9,560 nucleotides of DNA from Ahrensia sp. (GCA_024639025.1 JAHEJF010000040.1:1-9560); one strand, 5' to 3'; positions 1-7,314 are shown, counted from the stretch's first letter. Numbers and translations are program-made. Notes: generated by a model not told the origin, from the letters alone.

Positions 1-771
1 GGTATATTGAACAGGCGCGACCACAACGGCCTGTGCGGTGGCCAGGGCGATGATCACACATGTTTCTGCAAGGGCGGCCAATGCGGCCATTGATACCAGC
101 AGGATGATTTCGGTTGCCGTCGACGGCGTTTTCCAGACAAAGAGCAGCGGCAAGGTGAGCAGGCCCCACGAAACGATCGCCGTATAGGCGACAGTGGTGG
201 ATGTCCTGTCTTCCCCGGCCAGCACGCGTGAGAGGATTTGTCGACAGGCAAACGCCGATGCGGCAATAATCAACAGAAATGCAGCGGGATGGACTATGCC
301 CATGCCGGGCCGGATCACGATCAAGGTACCCAGGAACCCGATAACAACCGCCGCCCATCGCCTGATGCCCACCGGTTCTTTGAGAATGAGCGCGCCCAGC
401 ACCGTGACGATGAAAGGCGCAACAAAGGTGATCGCAACCGCATCGGTCAAGGGTACATAGGCGATGGCAATGATGAACAAGGTGGCGGAAATGGTCGCCA
501 GCACACCACGCCCGATTTGCAAGCGGAGTTGGTTGGTCCGCAACACACCCAACCCTTTGAACGCAATATAGATGAGGATGGCAACCAGCAGCCCGGACTG
601 GCGGCTCCAGACAATCTGAATGGAAGGAAGCGAATCAGTCAGGAACTTGGCCATCGCATCAGTTGCGCCAAACAAGGCCATCCCGGCAAACATATACATC
701 AAGCCCAGCTTGCTGTTGTTGGTTCTGGGTGCGCTGCTCGCTGCAACCGGAGATATCGGATTGATGGGCAC
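1..771 (-). CDS. DMT/EamA-family transporter, 3' end cut off
   Basis: This frame runs open from a GTG at 771 to the left window edge, giving 257 residues without a stop. The protein is a chain of hydrophobic segments separated by short basic loops. The first segment, around residues 25-40, contains MYMFAGMALFGATDAMAKF; the next contains IQIVWSRQSGLLVAIL; later ones include VAITFVAPFIVTVLGALILKE and end with VVVAPVQYT. The R/Q after a conserved W/S, the 'FVAPF...L.LKEPV' stretch and the repeated 'aplqYt' element are typical of EamA (RhaT/YdcZ-like) inner-membrane exporters of about 300 residues with ten helices, so roughly 40 residues are missing here. GTG 771 was chosen because an in-frame TAG lies 24 bases upstream and AAGG sits eight bases before it; ATG 699 is the alternative. 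The substrate cannot be deduced. It probably exports a small metabolite or amino acid. Confidence 0.88.
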   Translation of the reverse strand, partial: MPINPISPVAASSAPRTNNSKLGLMYMFAGMALFGATDAMAKFLTDSLPSIQIVWSRQSGLLVAILIYIAFKGLGVLRTNQLRLQIGRGVLATISATLFIIAIAYVPLTDAVAITFVAPFIVTVLGALILKEPVGIRRWAAVVIGFLGTLIVIRPGMGIVHPAAFLLIIAASAFACRQILSRVLAGEDRTSTTVAYTAIVSWGLLTLPLLFVWKTPSTATEIILLVSMAALAALAETCVIIALATAQAVVVAPVQYT

Positions 772-909
772 AGAGGCAGCCTTGGTGATTGATGATAACC
801 GACGCTAAGGCTCAAATTGCTTGGCGTCTAGCGCCTCCTTGGCGCGAGGACAAGGTTTCATGCGTGAACTGGGGCAACCACCCATTGATTGGGAAGGTCG
901 CAATGACTG

Positions 910-923
910 CTTTGAGCTCAAAG
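910..923. repeat. 14-bp perfect palindrome CTTTGAGCTCAAAG
   Basis: A perfect self-complementary 14-mer lies in the spacer between the EamA gene and the possible small ORF at 1039. It is about 140 bases upstream of the transporter start, so it could be an operator for that gene. No known regulator site is recognised. The rest of the 772-1038 spacer shows no convincing gene or promoter. Confidence 0.35.
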
Positions 924-1038
924 TGGACTTTCAATTTCTGGTTTCGTTTAGTCGTCGGACTAACTGGACCCAGCAGGTTGATTGATCTGACTGCCATTTA
1001 AGAAGGCCAAGTGAGGTAGATACATGCAGATTGCTATT

Positions 1039-1335
1039 TCAAGCGTCTATGCACCCCCCTTTGACGGTTCCACCGGCAATTTTGCAAGCACTTAAAAACT
1101 CTGCACTGGCGCTATTACTGTTTCTTTCCGTACACTCTTCAAATCCATGAACCCCGACTCCATCAATAATTTTTCCATTATTGTCTACGCAGAAGTACAT
1201 ATCCGCTGCGTCACCGCAGTCATGAGTTTCCAGAAATCTGACTAAGCTTTTCAAAAATCTACGCAATTGAACCTCCAACTCTGTTCTTGGGAGCCGATTT
1301 TGGGTGCACGCGTAATTTGTTGCTCGAGCTAGCAA
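1039..1335 (-). CDS. Possible small cysteine-containing protein, function unknown
   Basis: A 98-codon open frame begins at a TTG (1335), nine bases after the stop of the CBS-BON gene and in the same reading frame as that gene. The product would have a basic, leucine-rich N-terminal half (around VQLRRFLKSLVRFLETHDC) and a C-terminal half with DMYFCVDNNGKIIDGVGVHG and a final KGGCIDA. It contains five cysteines and no evident signal peptide or membrane segment. Upstream of the TTG there is only a weak GATGG, and the first in-frame ATG is internal, so translation from its own start is uncertain. The spacing suggests co-transcription with the CBS gene if it is real. I recognise no family. It may be a genuine hypothetical gene, an in-frame tail of the CBS protein separated by a stop codon, or a chance ORF. 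Confidence 0.35.
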   Translation of the reverse strand: MLARATNYACTQNRLPRTELEVQLRRFLKSLVRFLETHDCGDAADMYFCVDNNGKIIDGVGVHGFEECTERNSNSASAEFLSACKIAGGTVKGGCIDA

Positions 1336-1344
1336 TACAAGCCA

Positions 1345-2112
1345 TCAATATGGCTGCAGTATAATCCGTCGGTCTACAACCTTCTTGACGTACTTGATTT
1401 TGCCTATCGCTTGCCTTGAGGGCTCCAAGCTCCACTCATCCTCGGCCAAGCCGCTCAATGTGACCAGCCCTTTGCTTACCTGGACATCTGTTTGCCATGG
1501 GCTGGTTCCAGGAATTTGCAGTAATGTGTCAATGACGTTGAAATGAATAATTTCATCGTCTGCTTGGGTTGGCGCACTGGCGCCCTTGGGTCTTGTTGCC
1601 AGGAATTGAACAATATCCGATCTGCTGACCATTCCGACAAGCTTGAAGTCACCTAGCAACTCGTCTTTGGCAACTACAGGAAGTTGACTGACATCTTTGT
1701 CCTGCATGATATCAACAATCTCAGCGAGCGTGCTGGTATCGGTCACAGTTATTACGTTTTTCGACATTACATCCTTTGCGTATAAGCCATGCGATTTTTT
1801 GAAGTCGGCATTTGTTCCCTCATTGCTGACGCCAGGCAGGCCAGTGCCAGTGCCGATTTCCTCTCGTCGAATTAGATCGCTCTCGCTTACTATGCCAACA
1901 ATATTGCGCTCTTCCATGATCGGCACGGCACCAATCTTGTTTTTGCTTAGTAGCTCGGCAACCTCTTTGACACTTGACTCAGGATTGGCTGTAATGAGCT
2001 TTGGCGACATAATGTGATGCGCCGATACTTGAGCCGGTTCAGAAATGGCCGTCTTTCCAATTTTGTCATTTTCTATTTTGGAAGATCGCAGGTCATTTTC
2101 TAATGCACCCAT
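1345..2112 (-). CDS. CBS-CBS-BON domain protein
   Basis: This is a 255-residue cytoplasmic protein. A short charged N-terminal tail is followed by two CBS domains. The first is about residues 30-82, with HHIMSPKLITANPESSVKEV, then GAVPIMEERNIVGIVSESDL. The second is about 110-172, with KDVMSKNVITV, SQLPVV and LVGMVSRSDIVQFL. A BON-like domain at about 190-250 contains FNVIDTLLQI, VSKGLVTLSGLAEDEW and YVKKVVDRRI. Paired CBS domains usually bind adenine nucleotides and act as energy or stress sensors; BON domains bind lipid or act as small adaptors. The combination is common in proteobacterial regulatory proteins of undefined target. I chose ATG 2112 because GGAGG (2118-2122) precedes it by five bases; the longer form starting at tandem ATGs (2148/2145) has no Shine-Dalgarno sequence. 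Codon and base composition are A+T-richer than nrdJ. Confidence 0.9.
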   Translation of the reverse strand: MGALENDLRSSKIENDKIGKTAISEPAQVSAHHIMSPKLITANPESSVKEVAELLSKNKIGAVPIMEERNIVGIVSESDLIRREEIGTGTGLPGVSNEGTNADFKKSHGLYAKDVMSKNVITVTDTSTLAEIVDIMQDKDVSQLPVVAKDELLGDFKLVGMVSRSDIVQFLATRPKGASAPTQADDEIIHFNVIDTLLQIPGTSPWQTDVQVSKGLVTLSGLAEDEWSLEPSRQAIGKIKYVKKVVDRRIILQPY

Positions 2113-2117
2113 ATCAA

Positions 2118-2122
2118 CCTCC
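2118..2122 (-). promoter_or_regulatory. Ribosome binding site deciding the CBS-BON start
   Basis: On the minus strand GGAGG lies five bases before ATG 2112. It shows that the start is codon 13 of the longest open frame rather than the tandem ATGs at 2148/2145, which have no comparable site. Confidence 0.75.
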
Positions 2123-2223
2123 ATTCTGTTTGCACGCAAATCCATCATCGAATTGCGTTCGGCGATTCCACGCGTTAGTGGCAGGTATTTGGTGTATTCT
2201 TGGATCGGACGATCGGATTGCAG

Positions 2224-2277
2224 CTATGCGGCACTTTGATGATCGAAATCTATGGCGCACCGAATAATAGCAGTCAT
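2224..2277 (-). CDS. Possible 17-residue small ORF/leader peptide upstream of the CBS gene
   Basis: On the minus strand ATG 2277 is preceded at seven bases by GAGGAG (2285-2290), a strong Shine-Dalgarno sequence. It encodes MTAIIRCAIDFDHQSAA and stops at TAG (2226-2224). The frame is the same as that of the CBS-BON gene and stays open from that TAG into the CBS coding region. It could be a leader peptide, a small protein, or the original N-terminus of a longer CBS protein broken by a nonsense codon. The good ribosome binding site is the main support. Confidence 0.3.
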   Translation of the reverse strand: MTAIIRCAIDFDHQSAA

Positions 2278-2301
2278 CCGTTCACTCCTCGCCATGAATA
2301 T

Positions 2302-2316
2302 TTTGGCAATGCCAAA
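2302..2316. repeat. 15-bp palindrome, possible operator
   Basis: TTTGGCA and TGCCAAA flank a single central A. The dyad lies just upstream of the ribosome binding site of the 17-codon ORF, where a repressor of the CBS-BON transcription unit would be expected. No family is recognised for the site. Confidence 0.4.
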
Positions 2317-2568
2317 TCTAACGCGAGGAACACGCCTTCAGCGATATTATAGGGATTTTTTCCTCCAATTGCAACTTTCTGCGTTGGATCAGAACCCGAT
2401 AAATCATCTACATGATCCAGAAACTGGGGGCGACGAAAGTCAACTTTGTCCGCTCAGCCGACATTCGCCATTTCACGGATTCAAATCCAATCCGGGACAT
2501 GATTCAACCAGGTAACCCATCTGTCGATGGCCGGCGCGTATTCGGCTCGATAATCCACCCTTTCCGAA
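2317..2568. other. Spacer between the CBS gene region and the 96-residue protein gene
   Basis: No convincing gene is seen. The only coding-like trace is a 25-codon minus-strand frame from GTG 2558 to TGA 2481, rich in tryptophan and ending in RWVTWLNHVPDWI. It begins shortly after the stop of the 96-residue protein gene, in a different frame, and lacks a spaced ribosome binding site. It may be a decayed gene end or chance. No clear terminator with a T-run follows the 96-residue protein gene. Confidence 0.4.
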
Positions 2569-2859
2569 TCACAGATCCGCGACGATCTGGCCTTTCATTT
2601 CACCGGTCATGCGGTTCATGTCGTGCTGATGCACGGAACGACGCACCTGGTCGATTTGAGCTTCGGCGGCGTCCCTGGTTGCCTTGTCGGGCCATTCGGT
2701 GATTGCAGCGCTGGTCCGATCGCTGGTGCGAATGACCGTGACGCGGTTCGCACCCAGGTCCTTGAGTGCCGGCAAACGTTTTTCCTCGATTGATCGCAGC
2801 GAGACGTCATAGTCGACACCATCGGCGATTTCCCAGGTGGTAATGGTGATGTAGCGCAT
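2569..2859 (-). CDS. Small conserved-looking protein of 96 residues, function unknown
   Basis: The start is ATG 2859, preceded at five bases by a strong GGAGG; a GTG 33 bases upstream is open but lacks such a site. The protein starts MRYITITTWEIADGVDYD, continues with a charged helix (RSIEEKRLPALKDLGANRV), a strand (VTVIRTSDRTSAAITEWPD), and a helix (KATRDAAEAQIDQVRRS), and ends MKGQIVADL. This beta-alpha-beta-beta-alpha order and length resemble a dimeric alpha/beta-barrel (ferredoxin-like, antibiotic-biosynthesis-monooxygenase type) fold, often found in small proteins without a known reaction. That fold is inferred from pattern only. It has no cysteines, signal peptide or membrane segment. 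It stands alone and divergent to nrdJ, so a role linked to nucleotide metabolism is not implied. Confidence 0.8.
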   Translation of the reverse strand: MRYITITTWEIADGVDYDVSLRSIEEKRLPALKDLGANRVTVIRTSDRTSAAITEWPDKATRDAAEAQIDQVRRSVHQHDMNRMTGEMKGQIVADL

Positions 2860-2921
2860 AGGCTCCTCCGTTTTTTGGCACAAGTTTAGCACAGAATCAG
2901 ATCCGCTGCTTTTCAGGCACT

Positions 2922-2968
2922 GGGGCTTGAAAGCGCGCAGTGCAAGGGTCGCTAATAGCTCAAGCCCC
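2922..2968. repeat. Imperfect long hairpin with 9-bp perfect arms
   Basis: GGGGCTTGA (2922-2930) and TCAAGCCCC (2960-2968) are perfect inverted copies, and inside them AGCG (2932-2935) can pair with CGCT (2950-2953). There is no T-run on either side, so this is not a typical terminator. It sits upstream of the 96-residue protein gene on its promoter side and far upstream of nrdJ. The 8-mer GGGGCTTG occurs again in the nrdJ leader at 3408-3415. Confidence 0.5.
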
Positions 2969-3023
2969 TAAATTACTTTTCCCCGCTATTCATGTTTACA
3001 CAGACCTGCCGCTAAGTTCGCAC

Positions 3024-3039
3024 CCACTATATCTAGTAT
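3024..3039. promoter_or_regulatory. Solitary NrdR-box-like 16-mer
   Basis: The 16-mer CCACTATATCTAGTAT matches the NrdR-box pattern (acaCwATATaTwGTgt) at most core positions. It has no partner at one box spacing (31-32 bp) on either side and lies about 250 bp upstream of the tandem boxes before nrdJ. It may be an auxiliary site, or chance in A+T-rich DNA. Confidence 0.3.
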
Positions 3040-3040
3040 T

Positions 3041-3220
3041 TTATCTTTTTTGCCATTCTAGCGCTTGACGGTCGGATACGAGTCGCGCTTTATGTTCATA
3101 TTGTGACTTTGGTCGCAGCATCGGGGCGGTTCGAATTACCGGTGTTTTTCCATATTTTGTAGCGAATTCTGGTTTGTAGCTAGGCGTTTTTTGCGCGTTT
3201 TTTCTGCTTACCGACGGCAT
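3041..3220 (-). CDS. Weak candidate for a 59-residue basic protein
   Basis: ATG 3220 is preceded at seven bases by AAAGG. The product would be a lysine/arginine-rich 59-residue peptide (MPSVSRKNAQKTPSYKPEF at its start, ending LEWQKR). The frame can extend upstream to a GTG at 3274, which lies inside the first NrdR box. No family is recognised, and the region is A+T-rich intergenic DNA, so this may be a chance ORF. Confidence 0.18.
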   Translation of the reverse strand: MPSVSRKNAQKTPSYKPEFATKYGKTPVIRTAPMLRPKSQYEHKARLVSDRQALEWQKR

Positions 3221-3270
3221 AATTGTGCCTTTTACAATTGCGCCAAAAAACACGGTTATTTTCGGCATTA

Positions 3271-3286
3271 ACACAATATTTAGTGT
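3271..3286. promoter_or_regulatory. NrdR box 1 upstream of nrdJ
   Basis: ACACAATATTTAGTGT matches the NrdR-box consensus acaCwATATaTwGTgt at 15 of 16 positions. NrdR is the zinc-finger/ATP-cone repressor of bacterial ribonucleotide reductase genes and binds paired boxes. The second box begins 31 bp downstream, the usual three-helical-turn spacing. The box touches the first base of the predicted -35 element. Confidence 0.85.
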
Positions 3287-3313
3287 TTACAGCCAGCTTA
3301 ACCACTATATAAA
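3286..3313 (+). promoter_or_regulatory. Predicted sigma70-type promoter of nrdJ
   Basis: TTTACA (3286-3291) and TATAAA (3308-3313) are separated by 16 bp. The -10 element lies inside NrdR box 2 and the -35 begins at the last base of box 1, so bound NrdR would block RNA polymerase. Transcription would start near 3320, leaving a leader of about 220 nt. Confidence 0.65.
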
Positions 3314-3317
3314 GTGA
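3302..3317. promoter_or_regulatory. NrdR box 2 upstream of nrdJ
   Basis: CCACTATATAAAGTGA keeps the core C, ATAT and GTG of the NrdR box. It begins exactly 31 bp after box 1, leaving a 15-bp gap. It covers the predicted -10 element of the nrdJ promoter. Confidence 0.8.
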
Positions 3318-3491
3318 TTGGCTCGAGAAGCGGATTTGACGCAAAATCGAGATCAAAACACAAAATGCAGGATTTTTGCTTCACCCCGACAAGGGGGTTG
3401 GCAATGAGGGGCTTGTTAATTGAGTGAGGGGTGCACTTCTTAAATGGAAGGCGCCGAGGGGATCATCCATCAAGCGTGTCAAGAGGCGCCT

Positions 3492-3500
3492 TGTGGATAA
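3492..3500 (-). promoter_or_regulatory. Perfect DnaA box
   Basis: TGTGGATAA on the plus strand is the complement of TTATCCACA, the high-affinity DnaA box. It lies about 45 bases before the nrdJ start and inside the predicted leader. DnaA control of ribonucleotide reductase genes is established for E. coli nrdAB, so a link to replication timing is plausible. One isolated box can also occur by chance. Confidence 0.55.
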
Positions 3501-3506
3501 CACAAT

Positions 3507-3523
3507 ATGTAGGAAAACTACGT
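3507..3523 (+). repeat. Short hairpin just upstream of the nrdJ ribosome binding site
   Basis: ATGTAG and CTACGT pair over six positions (one T-G wobble) with a GAAAA loop. The likely Shine-Dalgarno sequence AGGGA follows at 3531-3535, so the stem could affect ribosome access. Confidence 0.35.
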
Positions 3524-3543
3524 TTTAGATAGGGACGAATATA

Positions 3544-6500
3544 ATGCGCATTGAACGCCAGTTCACTAAGGATGGCCAGTCGGCCTACGCGGATATCGCA
3601 TTCCGCAAAGCAACCAGCGAAATCAAGAATCCTGATGGTTCTATTGTGTTTCGTTTGGCTGATATCGATGTGCCTAAGCAATTCAGCCAGGTGGCAGCCG
3701 ATATTCTTGCGCAGAAGTATTTTCGCAAGGCCGGCGTGCCTGCGGCCCTGAAGAAAGTTGAAGAGAATTCCGTACCCTCATTCCTGTGGCGTTCGGTTGC
3801 CGATGAAAAAGCATTGGCAAAATTGCCTGAAGACGAGCGCTATGGCCCTGAAACAGATGCGCGCCAGGTTTTCACCCGTCTGGCCGGCACATGGACCTAT
3901 TGGGGCTGGAAGGGCGGCTATTTTGATTCGGAAGACGACGCCCGCGCCTTCATGGACGAATTGTCTTACATGTTGTGCACGCAGCGCGTGGCACCAAACT
4001 CGCCACAATGGTTCAATACCGGCCTGCATTGGGCTTACGGCATTGATGGTCCCAGCCAGGGACACCATTATGTCGACCCGTTCACGCACAAGCTGACAAA
4101 GTCAAAGTCATCCTACGAGCATCCGCAGCCGCATGCCTGTTTTATCCAGGGCGTTGAAGACGATCTGGTCAATGATGGCGGCATCATGGATTTGTGGGTG
4201 CGTGAAGCACGCCTGTTCAAATATGGTTCGGGCACCGGCTCGAACTTTTCCCATATCCGCGGCGAGAACGAACCGCTTTCCGGTGGCGGCAAGTCATCGG
4301 GCCTGATGTCCTTCCTGAAGATCGGCGACCGCGCTGCCGGAGCGATCAAATCAGGTGGCACGACACGGCGTGCAGCCAAGATGGTGGTGGTTGATATCGA
4401 TCATCCGGATATCGAGGAATATATCGACTGGAAGGTGAATGAGGAGCAGAAGGTTGCTGCGCTGGTCACCGGCTCAAAGATCGTTTCCAAACATTTGAGC
4501 CTGATCATGAAAGCGGCGCTGAATTGCGAAGCCGACAATGATGAGTGCTTTGATCCCAACAAGAACCCTGCCCTGAAACGCGAAGTCCGCGCCGCCAAGA
4601 AGGCCATGGTGCCTGAAAACTACGTCCAGCGCGTCATCCAGTTCGCCAAGCAGGGTTATACGGACCTGCATTTCAAAACCTATGACACCGATTGGGATTC
4701 AGAAGCCTATCTGACGGTCGCCGGCCAGAACTCCAACAATTCGGTCTCGATCAAGGACGAGTTCCTGCGCGCTGTCGAAGACGATGCTGCATGGGAGCTG
4801 ACTGCCCGCCGCGACGGCTCTGTGGTCAAGTCGCTCAAGGCCAAGGACCTGTGGGACAAGATCGGCTATGCCGCCTGGGCTTCAGCCGATCCGGGCCTGC
4901 ACTACAACACCACCATGAATGACTGGCACACCTGCCCTGCCGCTGGTCCGATCCGCGCGTCAAACCCGTGTTCGGAATACATGTTCCTTGATGACACGGC
5001 CTGTAACCTGGCGTCGATCAACCTGCTGCAGTTCAAGGACGCGGCAACCAAGAACATCAATATCGCCCAATATGAGCACACTGTGCGCCTGTGGACGATT
5101 GTGCTGGAAATCTCGGTGATGATGGCGCAGTTCCCGTCCAAGCAGATTGCCGAGTTGTCTTACAAATACCGTACGCTGGGCCTGGGTTATGCCAATATTG
5201 GCGGCTTGTTGATGTCATCGGGCATTCCTTATGACTCAGAAGAAGGCCGCGCTATCTGTGGTTCGCTGACCGCGATCATGACCGGTATTGCCTATGCCAC
5301 ATCGGCCGAGATGGCCGGCGAGTTGGGGCCCTTCCCCGGCTACAAGCCGAACGCCAAGAACATGGCACGGGTGATGCGCAACCACCAGCTTGCCGCGCAT
5401 GGCAAAAAACAAGGCTATGAAAAACTGGCCGTAAACCCGGTACCGCTGGCGCATGACCAGTGCCCGGATCCGGCGTTGCCAAAAGCGGCGATGGCAGCAT
5501 GGGATCGCGCCATCGAGCTGGGCGAGAAGAACGGCTACCGCAATGCGCAGGCCACGGTGATTGCGCCGACCGGCACGATCGGCCTGGTTATGGATTGCGA
5601 TACGACCGGTATCGAGCCTGACTTCGCGCTGGTGAAATTCAAGAAGCTGGCCGGTGGCGGTTACTTCAAGATCATCAACCGTGCGGTGCCCGAAGCACTG
5701 CGTTCGCTGGGCTATAGCGAAGCGCAAATCGGCGAGATCGAAGCCTATGCGGTGGGTCATGGCAATATGAACCAGGCGCCGGGCATCAATCCGGGCAGCC
5801 TGAAAGCCAAGGGCTTTACCGACGAAAAGATCGAAACGATCAATGCAGCGCTGAAATCGGCTTTCGACATCAAGTTCGTGTTCAACAAATGGACCGTGGG
5901 CGAGGACTTTGCCAAGGAGACGCTGGGTTTCACCGATGAGCAGCTTGATGACATGTCCTTTGACATGCTGGCCGAGCTTGGCTTTGACAAGAAAGAGATC
6001 GAAGCGGCCAATATCCACATTTGCGGCGCGATGACACTCGAACAGGCCCCGCATCTGAAAGAAGAGCACTATGCGGTGTTTGATTGTGCCAATCCGTGCG
6101 GCAAGATCGGCAAGCGCTATCTGTCGGTTGAAAGCCACATCCGCATGATGGCCGCGGCACAGCCGTTCATCTCGGGCGCGATCTCCAAAACCATCAACAT
6201 GCCGAATTCGGCCACCGTTGAGGATTGCAAGGACGCCTACCTTCTTTCATGGAAGCTGGCATTGAAAGCCAATGCGCTGTACCGCGATGGCTCCAAGCTC
6301 AGCCAGCCGCTCAATGCGTCGCTGATCGAGGATGACGAGGACAGCGAGAACGTTGAAGAGCTGATCGAAGCACCGGCAGCGGCCCGCGCGGTCCAGGTGA
6401 CCGAGAAAATCGTCGAGAAGATCGTCGAGAAAATCAGCCGCGACCAGGAAAAACTGCCCGGTCGACGCAAGGGCTACACGCAGAAAGCCAAGATTGGCGG

Positions 6501-7314
6501 CCACACCGTGTTCCTGCGTACCGGCGAATATGATGATGGCCGACTGGGCGAAATCTTCCTTGATATGAACAAGGAAGGCTCCACCTTGCGCGCGCTGATC
6601 AACAATTTCGCGATCTCGGTGTCGCTTGGCCTGCAATATGGCGTGCCGCTGGAAGAATATGTCGATGCGTTCGTGTTCACCAAGTTCGAGCCAGCCGGCA
6701 TGGTGCAAGGCAATGACGCGATCAAGAATGCGACCTCCATTCTCGATTACGTGTTCCGCGAACTGGCCGTGTCCTATCTGGGCCGCCACGATCTGAGCCA
6801 TGTCGACCAGTCGACCTTCGCCGAAACGCCTTTGGGCAAATCGATCGAAAAAGGCGATGGCGATGCGGTCTCCAAGGGACTGACCCGCGGCCATGCGCTG
6901 TCGGTTGTCTCATCGGGCAAGACCGGCGAGCCATCCGGTTCAGGCCAGAACAATGTCTCGGCGATTGCCGGCGGCAACAACGCGCAAGCCGCGCTGGCCA
7001 ACGCGCCGATCCTGGAACTGCAGGAAGAGGCATCGGCCTTCAAACGCGATTACGCCGAGCGTCATGCGGACTTCCAGGCCGAAGTGCAGGACGAAGTGGT
7101 CGAGAAGGTTTCGCCGGAAGACGTGGCCAAGACCAATGCGGACGCCGTGGCCGACGCAACGGAGGCCAAGAAGCTGGAAAACACCCGCCGCGCCAAGTCG
7201 ATCATGCAGGGCTATACGGGCGACATGTGCTCGGAATGCTCCAACTTCACCATGGTCCGCAACGGCACGTGCCTGAAGTGCGACACTTGCGGGAGTACGA
7301 GTGGGTGTAGTTAG
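3544..7314 (+). CDS. nrdJ: Adenosylcobalamin-dependent (class II) ribonucleotide reductase
   Basis: The 1256-residue cytoplasmic enzyme reduces ribonucleotides to deoxyribonucleotides using a radical from adenosylcobalamin; it needs no oxygen and no small subunit. The ten-stranded barrel core shows the redox cysteine C199 (QPHACFIQ), the catalytic N474-C476-E478 set in NPCSE, where C476 is the thiyl residue, the partner cysteine C487 ([11 protein letters not shown]), and the phosphate-binding APTGT at 674-678. A charged linker holding [11 protein letters not shown] (954-964) leads to a TSCPD-type domain (about 980-1085). The C-terminus has a zinc-ribbon-like set C1229/C1232/C1243/C1246 and extra cysteines C1249 and C1255, likely part of the redox tail. 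Length and ends fit the long alphaproteobacterial form, so the gene looks intact. ATG 3544 has AGGGA eight bases upstream. It appears monocistronic, with NrdR boxes in front and a terminator behind. Thioredoxin or a similar reductant is the expected partner. Confidence 0.97.
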   Translation: MRIERQFTKDGQSAYADIAFRKATSEIKNPDGSIVFRLADIDVPKQFSQVAADILAQKYFRKAGVPAALKKVEENSVPSFLWRSVADEKALAKLPEDERYGPETDARQVFTRLAGTWTYWGWKGGYFDSEDDARAFMDELSYMLCTQRVAPNSPQWFNTGLHWAYGIDGPSQGHHYVDPFTHKLTKSKSSYEHPQPHACFIQGVEDDLVNDGGIMDLWVREARLFKYGSGTGSNFSHIRGENEPLSGGGKSSGLMSFLKIGDRAAGAIKSGGTTRRAAKMVVVDIDHPDIEEYIDWKVNEEQKVAALVTGSKIVSKHLSLIMKAALNCEADNDECFDPNKNPALKREVRAAKKAMVPENYVQRVIQFAKQGYTDLHFKTYDTDWDSEAYLTVAGQNSNNSVSIKDEFLRAVEDDAAWELTARRDGSVVKSLKAKDLWDKIGYAAWASADPGLHYNTTMNDWHTCPAAGPIRASNPCSEYMFLDDTACNLASINLLQFKDAATKNINIAQYEHTVRLWTIVLEISVMMAQFPSKQIAELSYKYRTLGLGYANIGGLLMSSGIPYDSEEGRAICGSLTAIMTGIAYATSAEMAGELGPFPGYKPNAKNMARVMRNHQLAAHGKKQGYEKLAVNPVPLAHDQCPDPALPKAAMAAWDRAIELGEKNGYRNAQATVIAPTGTIGLVMDCDTTGIEPDFALVKFKKLAGGGYFKIINRAVPEALRSLGYSEAQIGEIEAYAVGHGNMNQAPGINPGSLKAKGFTDEKIETINAALKSAFDIKFVFNKWTVGEDFAKETLGFTDEQLDDMSFDMLAELGFDKKEIEAANIHICGAMTLEQAPHLKEEHYAVFDCANPCGKIGKRYLSVESHIRMMAAAQPFISGAISKTINMPNSATVEDCKDAYLLSWKLALKANALYRDGSKLSQPLNASLIEDDEDSENVEELIEAPAAARAVQVTEKIVEKIVEKISRDQEKLPGRRKGYTQKAKIGGHTVFLRTGEYDDGRLGEIFLDMNKEGSTLRALINNFAISVSLGLQYGVPLEEYVDAFVFTKFEPAGMVQGNDAIKNATSILDYVFRELAVSYLGRHDLSHVDQSTFAETPLGKSIEKGDGDAVSKGLTRGHALSVVSSGKTGEPSGSGQNNVSAIAGGNNAQAALANAPILELQEEASAFKRDYAERHADFQAEVQDEVVEKVSPEDVAKTNADAVADATEAKKLENTRRAKSIMQGYTGDMCSECSNFTMVRNGTCLKCDTCGSTSGCS

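Larger units (their letters stand above)
3320..3543 (+). other. Long, probably structured leader of nrdJ
   Basis: If the promoter call is right, the mRNA has about 220 nt before the start codon. Possible pairings include CTCGA with TCGAG enclosing GCG/CGC (about 3323-3352); CACCCC (3382-3387) with GGGGTG (3428-3433) or, exclusively, with the nearer GGGG runs; AAGGCGCC (3448-3455) with GGCGCCTT (3485-3492); and a short stem at 3507-3523. GAGGGG occurs at 3406, 3426 and 3456, all 10-bp multiples apart. Two short ORFs start at ATG 3365 (20 codons) and ATG 3444 (18 codons), neither with a strong ribosome binding site. I looked for a cobalamin riboswitch because the enzyme needs B12, and did not recognise a B12 box. 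Confidence 0.45.

Noticed and set aside
238..792. 184-codon plus-strand open frame opposite the EamA gene
   Set aside because: The translation is low in hydrophobic residues and rich in R, H, G, N and Q, while the minus strand gives a clear membrane transporter.
789..1001. 70-codon plus-strand frame and 61-codon minus-strand frame in the spacer after the EamA gene start
   Set aside because: No ribosome binding site or recognisable domain, and the two frames overlap each other on opposite strands.
2481..2558. 25-codon tryptophan-rich minus-strand frame
   Set aside because: Coding-like composition but too short, with GTG start lacking a spaced ribosome binding site and no recognised family; mentioned only in the spacer entry.
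2412..2702. 96-codon plus-strand open frame
   Set aside because: It overlaps the 96-residue minus-strand gene that has a strong ribosome binding site, and the peptide is R/H/S-rich with no domain.
3320..3543. Cobalamin riboswitch before the B12-dependent nrdJ
   Set aside because: I searched by eye for the conserved B12-box and core and found no match. A covariance search would be decisive.
5236..6138. 300-codon open frame antisense to nrdJ
   Set aside because: It lies wholly inside the clearly coding nrdJ frame. The product is rich in H, R and D as expected for the mirror of G/C-biased third positions, with no recognisable domain.
6247..6894. 215-codon open frame antisense to nrdJ
   Set aside because: Same reasoning: a shadow of the TSCPD region of nrdJ, with no ribosome binding site recognised.
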